NCBI GenBank assembly: GCA_001800015.1
Contig: MGUO01000303.1
Location: 1 to 8,685 of the forward strand
Source of the DNA: Elusimicrobia bacterium RIFCSPHIGHO2_02_FULL_57_9
GTDB lineage: Bacteria; Elusimicrobiota; Elusimicrobia; UBA1565; UBA9628
DNA length: 8,685 bases
Direction of reading: 5' to 3'
Shown here: in pieces, positions 5,819-8,685 of the stretch
Layout of the letters: every line of letters starts with the position of its first letter
Position numbering within the stretch: position 1 is the first letter of the stretch
Notes under the pieces: generated by a model
Database searches by the model: none
What the model was told of the DNA's origin: nothing
The model's input: only the letters and a program-made list of their open reading frames with translations
Position numbers and translations under genes: made by a program

Positions 5819-6308
5819 GATCTCGCTCATAAATGGCTCTTCCGGTGAAGAATCGCTTCTGGAACGCTTATCGAGCCCCGACTCCGACGACAAACCGTAT
5901 TATTCCGGGGTTTTCAAGCACTGGTATCCTCGCGAGCCTCGGTTTTCAGGCGTCGTTCCCATCGACATGATTTGGTCGGATCCCTATAAGCCTAAAGACT
6001 CTGAAATCCCCTTCTTTGAAAAACCAGAGACAAAAAAGAACCCGGAGCAGACTAAGCGCAATCCTCGCTATTATTCCGGCCCCTATGGCAGATATGGCTT
6101 CGCCATCCATACGGACCGCTGGAGCGACAAAGAAACAGCGCAAGACGAAAAAATGCAAGACCGCCCAGAGCTCAGGAATTTCCTGTTTCGAGACACCAAC
6201 GGATGTTTGAAGGTTTACCCGGACTGCCTAAACCTAATTAACGTTTTTATTGATGAGCAGAGCGCCAAAGGGCGCAAGGTCCAGGTCGAGGTTAGAGAGA
6301 TAAAGTAG
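5808..6308 (+). CDS. C-terminal part of a split YkuD/L,D-transpeptidase-like protein
   Basis: ATG 5808 overlaps the preceding frame by 11 nt and gives 166 residues; the frame is open further upstream to 5760. The first half is a polar linker rich in Pro, Tyr and Lys. The C-terminal part reads RYYSGPYGRYGFAIHTDRW, then, 30 residues on, FRDTNGCLKVYPDCLNLI. This resembles the active site of YkuD enzymes: a first His (H101 here) and a nucleophilic Cys in a [ST]HGC-type motif (C133 here), followed by a small hydrophobic and a basic or polar residue. Such enzymes cross-link peptidoglycan or attach lipoproteins in the periplasm. The second His of the motif is Asn here (TNGC). There is no signal peptide in this frame, so it would need the N-terminal half for export. 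It could be translated by coupling, by frameshifting, or be a broken gene. The family call is moderately confident. Confidence 0.55.
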   Translation: MSIRISLINGSSGEESLLERLSSPDSDDKPYYSGVFKHWYPREPRFSGVVPIDMIWSDPYKPKDSEIPFFEKPETKKNPEQTKRNPRYYSGPYGRYGFAIHTDRWSDKETAQDEKMQDRPELRNFLFRDTNGCLKVYPDCLNLINVFIDEQSAKGRKVQVEVREIK

Positions 6309-6325
6309 CATTGGATAAATAGGTA

Positions 6326-6354
6326 TTGACGCCGCCCCATAGACCTGTTATAAA
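6326..6354 (+). promoter_or_regulatory. Sigma70-type promoter upstream of proC
   Basis: TTGACG (6326-6331) and TATAAA (6349-6354) are separated by exactly 17 nt, each box differing from consensus by one base. Transcription would start near 6361, about 46 nt before the proC ATG. This is the clearest promoter in the window. It indicates that proC-rnd form a unit separate from the lysC cluster. Confidence 0.75.
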
Positions 6355-6372
6355 CTAGCTGTCTTGCTTGCG

Positions 6373-6406
6373 CCCGGACCGCCGAACGGGAGGTCCGGGA
6401 TTTTTT
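6373..6406 (+). terminator. Intrinsic-terminator-like hairpin in the proC leader (possible attenuator)
   Basis: CCCGGACC (6373-6380) pairs perfectly with GGTCCGGG (6392-6399) across an 11-nt loop and is followed by A and six T (6401-6406). There is no T-tract on the other strand, so it works rightward only. It lies downstream of the promoter at 6326-6354 and ends exactly at the proC ATG. The stem also takes in part of GGGAGG (6388-6393), the only Shine-Dalgarno-like sequence nearby, 13 nt from the ATG. It could end read-through from the YkuD-like gene, act as an attenuator for proC, or hide the ribosome site. Confidence 0.65.
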
Positions 6407-7237
6407 ATGTCTATAAAGGGAAAGAAGATAGCCGTGATCGGAGCCGGCCACATGGGGAAAGCCATGATCGGCGGCATGCTGCGCGCAAAGACGGCCGCTC
6501 CCAAAGATATCATCGCCTCGCGGCGGGATGAAGCGTCTTTAAGCGAATTGCGGCGCCTTTGGGGGATTCAAACCACCGCCAACAACAAAAAAGCGGCCGC
6601 CTCAGCCGACATCATTCTGCTGGCGGTCAAGCCCCAGATATCCAGGGCCGTGCTCTCTGAAATAGCCGGCCGCGTGAAAAAATCCCAACTCATCATCAGC
6701 TTGATGGCCGGCGTTAAAACTGAAACGATAGCTAAAATACTAAAAAAACCCTGCCCCATCGTGCGCGCCATGCCCAACACCCCCTGTCTGGTGGACGCCG
6801 GAGCCACCGCCATTTGCGCAGGGGCCCATGCCACGGAAAAGGATCATCTCAGCCTGGCGGCTGAGATTTTTGGATCGGTCGGCCAGGTGGTCACGCTCCC
6901 CGAAACCGCTTTGGATGCCGTGACCGGCCTTTCCGGTTCGGGACCCGTGTACATTTTCATGGTCATTGAAGCCATGATTGACGGCGGCGTTAAAATGGGC
7001 ATCCCGCGCGCGGTGGCCGCCAAACTCGCGGCGCAAACGGTTTTCGGCGCGGCCAAGCTGGTTATCGAGACCGGCAAACATCCGGCTATTCTTAAGGATG
7101 AAGTCACTACCCCTGCCGGCACGGCCATCAATGCCATCCACGTGCTGGAGGCCAAGGGCCTGCGCAGCGTTCTTATCGACGCGATCGTGGCCGCCACTTT
7201 GCGTTCCCAGGAGATAAGCCGTCTCTACGCCGATTAG
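6407..7237 (+). CDS. proC: Pyrroline-5-carboxylate reductase
   Basis: Reduces 1-pyrroline-5-carboxylate to L-proline with NAD(P)H, the last step of proline synthesis; cytosolic. From ATG 6407 it has 276 residues, the normal family length. The N-terminal Rossmann domain has KKIAVIGAGHMGKAMIGGML (6-25, dinucleotide loop G12-G17), AVKPQ (73-77) and RAMPNTPC (120-127). The all-alpha C-terminal dimerisation domain has GLSGSGPVYIF (174-184) and the ProC signature DEVTTPAGTA (231-240), here with T rather than the commoner C/S next to TPAG. An upstream TTG at 6368 is in frame, but it would translate the hairpin and add 13 residues of unlikely sequence. The start has no well-spaced Shine-Dalgarno sequence. 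The gene has its own promoter and a terminator-like leader, and rnd follows after 5 nt. Confidence 0.96.
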   Translation: MSIKGKKIAVIGAGHMGKAMIGGMLRAKTAAPKDIIASRRDEASLSELRRLWGIQTTANNKKAAASADIILLAVKPQISRAVLSEIAGRVKKSQLIISLMAGVKTETIAKILKKPCPIVRAMPNTPCLVDAGATAICAGAHATEKDHLSLAAEIFGSVGQVVTLPETALDAVTGLSGSGPVYIFMVIEAMIDGGVKMGIPRAVAAKLAAQTVFGAAKLVIETGKHPAILKDEVTTPAGTAINAIHVLEAKGLRSVLIDAIVAATLRSQEISRLYAD

Positions 7238-7242
7238 ACATC

Positions 7243-8379
7243 ATGAGCGAACACCAGGCGCCGGATCCGATGGTCGTCACGGCCCGCGAACATCTGGAGG
7301 AAATTATCCCGGAGTTAAGCCAATCCCCGCGCCTGGCCGTGGATATAGAATCCAATGGATTCTACGCCTATCGCGAGCAAGTGTGCCTGCTGCAGATGTC
7401 TACGGTCTGCGGCGATTACATCATAGACCCCATCGCGATCTCGGATTTAAGCAGCCTTTCCCCCCTTTTTTCCAATCCCCGCATCGAGAAAATATTCCAC
7501 GCGGGGGAATACGATGTTCTTTGCCTGAAAAGGGACTATGGCTTTAAAATCACGCATGTCTTCGACACCATGATCGCCGGCCGCCTGCTCGGCATCAAGG
7601 AATTGGGCTTGGCCGCCGCCATTGAAAGGCATTTCGACGTCAAGCTTTCCAAAAAGCTACAGAGGGCGGATTGGGGCAAAAGGCCGCTGACCCCGGCTCA
7701 AATCACTTACGCTCAGCTTGACACGCATTTTCTCATACGCCTGGCCGACATTCAAAGGGACTTGCTGAAGGCAAAGGGCCGCGCGGAGGATGCCGCCGAA
7801 GCGTTCAAGGATTTGGAGAGGATCGAACCCGTGATCAAAGAGTTCGACCCCGAGGGTTACTGGCGCATAGCCGGCCGCGACCCGATATCGGGCAGGCAAA
7901 CGGCCTGTCTTAAGGAAATTTACATCTACCGCGAAGAGCATGCGCAAGCGCGCAACCGGGCGCTTTTCCGCGTGATGCCGGACGATCTCATGCTGAGGGT
8001 GGCCCGCGCCATGCCGCAAACCATGCAAGAGTTGGGCGTTATAAAAGGGATGACGCCCTATCTGCTGCAAAAACTGGGAAACGGACTGCTTAGGGCCGTG
8101 CAGCGCGGCCGAGAAGCGCAACCCTTGACCGCGCCGCCCAAGCCCCCGCGCCCGCGCAAGGATCTCAAGGAATGGAAGCTATTCGAGGCTCTGCGTCAAT
8201 GGCGCAAGCTGCGGGCCGAGGAGGAGGGCGTTGAACCGGTGGTCATCCTTTCCAGCAAATGCCTGCGCGAAATCGTGCATCACGCCATGGAGAATTCCGC
8301 AGACGCCTTGCGCGGCCTAAGCGAGCTTAAGCGTCGGCGCTACGGCGAGCAATTAGCGAAGATTCTTAAGGCCGAATAA
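7243..8379 (+). CDS. rnd: Ribonuclease D (DEDDy 3'-5' exonuclease, two HRDC domains)
   Basis: A 3'-5' exoribonuclease that in relatives trims the 3' ends of tRNA precursors and small stable RNAs. The 378 residues match the E. coli length. The exonuclease domain (about 10-175) has all DEDDy motifs: Exo I AVDIES (D34, E36), Exo II HAGEYDVLCL (D91), and Exo III YAQLD (Y156, D160). FDTMIAGRLLG (107-117) is also typical. Two helical HRDC domains follow, one about 214-290 and one about 305-376, joined by a Pro/Arg-rich linker (PPKPPRPRKD). These bind nucleic acid. It starts 5 nt after proC with no obvious Shine-Dalgarno sequence, so it is likely co-transcribed with proC. Its stop lies 2 bp from the stop of the convergent transporter gene, with no terminator hairpin between. 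Catalytic residues are all present. Confidence 0.95.
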   Translation: MSEHQAPDPMVVTAREHLEEIIPELSQSPRLAVDIESNGFYAYREQVCLLQMSTVCGDYIIDPIAISDLSSLSPLFSNPRIEKIFHAGEYDVLCLKRDYGFKITHVFDTMIAGRLLGIKELGLAAAIERHFDVKLSKKLQRADWGKRPLTPAQITYAQLDTHFLIRLADIQRDLLKAKGRAEDAAEAFKDLERIEPVIKEFDPEGYWRIAGRDPISGRQTACLKEIYIYREEHAQARNRALFRVMPDDLMLRVARAMPQTMQELGVIKGMTPYLLQKLGNGLLRAVQRGREAQPLTAPPKPPRPRKDLKEWKLFEALRQWRKLRAEEEGVEPVVILSSKCLREIVHHAMENSADALRGLSELKRRRYGEQLAKILKAE

Positions 8380-8381
8380 AA

Positions 8382-8685
8382 TCACTCCCCCAGCTTGGTC
8401 AGCCGGCCCTGCTCCTGAGCCCGGCGATACATGAACTTGAAAAAGAGCCAAGCCGCGTTAAAATAAACAGCGTTGAGGCCAAACGCAATAACGAGATAGG
8501 AAGAAGACATGGTTTGCGTGGAAATCACCTGGCGCATGCCCTCGAACACATAAGTGCAAGGCAGCGCATAGGCGACAATCTGAAAAGGTCCCGGCAAGAT
8601 CGAGACCGGATAGAAAACCGCGCCGAAGGGCTGAATCAGCAGGCCCAATCCCCAGGCCAACACCTCGGCTCTCTCGCCGTAGCGC
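8382..8685 (-). CDS. ABC-2-type transporter permease, C-terminal part only
   Basis: The last 100 residues of a leftward gene whose 5' end lies outside the window. The frame is open to the right edge (..RYGERAEVLAWGLGLL), so the GTG at 8663 is not the true start. Membrane segments are visible: VLAWGLGLLIQPFGAVFYPV, a second hydrophobic stretch FQIVAYALPCTYVFEGMR, and a last helix VIAFGLNAVYFNAAWLFFKF followed by a charged tail RRAQEQGRLTKLGE. The AVFYPVSILPGPFQ and ALPCTYVFEGMRQV segments are typical of ABC-2 permeases, which export polysaccharide, lipid or drug substrates with a separate ATPase. The substrate cannot be told. A partner ATPase gene is expected beyond the right edge. Confidence 0.85.
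   Translation of the reverse strand, partial: RYGERAEVLAWGLGLLIQPFGAVFYPVSILPGPFQIVAYALPCTYVFEGMRQVISTQTMSSSYLVIAFGLNAVYFNAAWLFFKFMYRRAQEQGRLTKLGE

Noticed and set aside
6309..6406. Riboswitch or T-box leader for proC
   Set aside because: The leader is too short (about 46 nt) for a known aptamer or a T-box; only the single terminator-like hairpin is present.
7657..8121. Leftward 154-codon frame antisense to rnd
   Set aside because: The sense strand encodes intact RNase D motifs; the antisense product is His/Arg-rich shadow sequence.
8377..8400. Bidirectional terminator between rnd and the transporter gene
   Set aside because: Only 2 bp separate the stop codons and no stem with a T-tract is visible.

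Overview
The window is bacterial chromosomal DNA, moderately GC-rich by eye and densely packed, with most genes overlapping or nearly touching. No rRNA, tRNA or phylogenetic marker gene is present, so I do not name a lineage. A lipoprotein-type signal, a secreted protein and a YkuD-like cell-wall enzyme fit a diderm (Gram-negative-type) bacterium, but that is inference. Nothing suggests a phage, plasmid or transposon.

Left end (1-455): a leftward gene for a small secreted protein with an Arg/Asp-rich tract runs off the window. At the edge it contains two back-to-back copies of a 29-bp unit. A short dyad that could hold two divergent extended -10 promoters separates it from the rightward genes.

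Centre (455-5335): a tightly coupled rightward cluster. It starts with a small putative lipoprotein with an NTF2-like look. Homoserine dehydrogenase (hom), threonine synthase (thrC), homoserine kinase (thrB) and aspartate kinase (lysC/ask) follow, the junctions being 0-nt abutment, then 7-, 4- and 4-nt overlaps. These enzymes convert aspartate to threonine except for the aspartate-semialdehyde dehydrogenase step (asd), which must be encoded elsewhere. Hom and aspartate kinase carry C-terminal ACT domains, so end-product feedback control is likely. Inside lysC an ideal Shine-Dalgarno sequence precedes an in-frame ATG at the place where some bacteria start a separate regulatory beta subunit.

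Between lysC and proC (5345-6308) lie two overlapping reading frames. Together they look like one YkuD-type L,D-transpeptidase-like protein split by a +1 frameshift. This stretch looks more AT-rich than its neighbours.

Right part (6309-8685): a near-consensus sigma70 promoter is followed by a strong intrinsic-terminator-like hairpin whose T-tract touches the proC start codon. Then come proC (proline biosynthesis) and rnd (ribonuclease D with two HRDC domains). The C-terminal end of a leftward ABC-2-type transporter permease converges on rnd with a 2-bp gap and runs off the right edge.

Most genes are ordinary housekeeping genes. The points worth a second look are the proC leader, the split YkuD-like gene, the internal lysC start and the 29-bp repeat at the left edge. 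I did not see convincing evidence of a wholly new multi-gene system.
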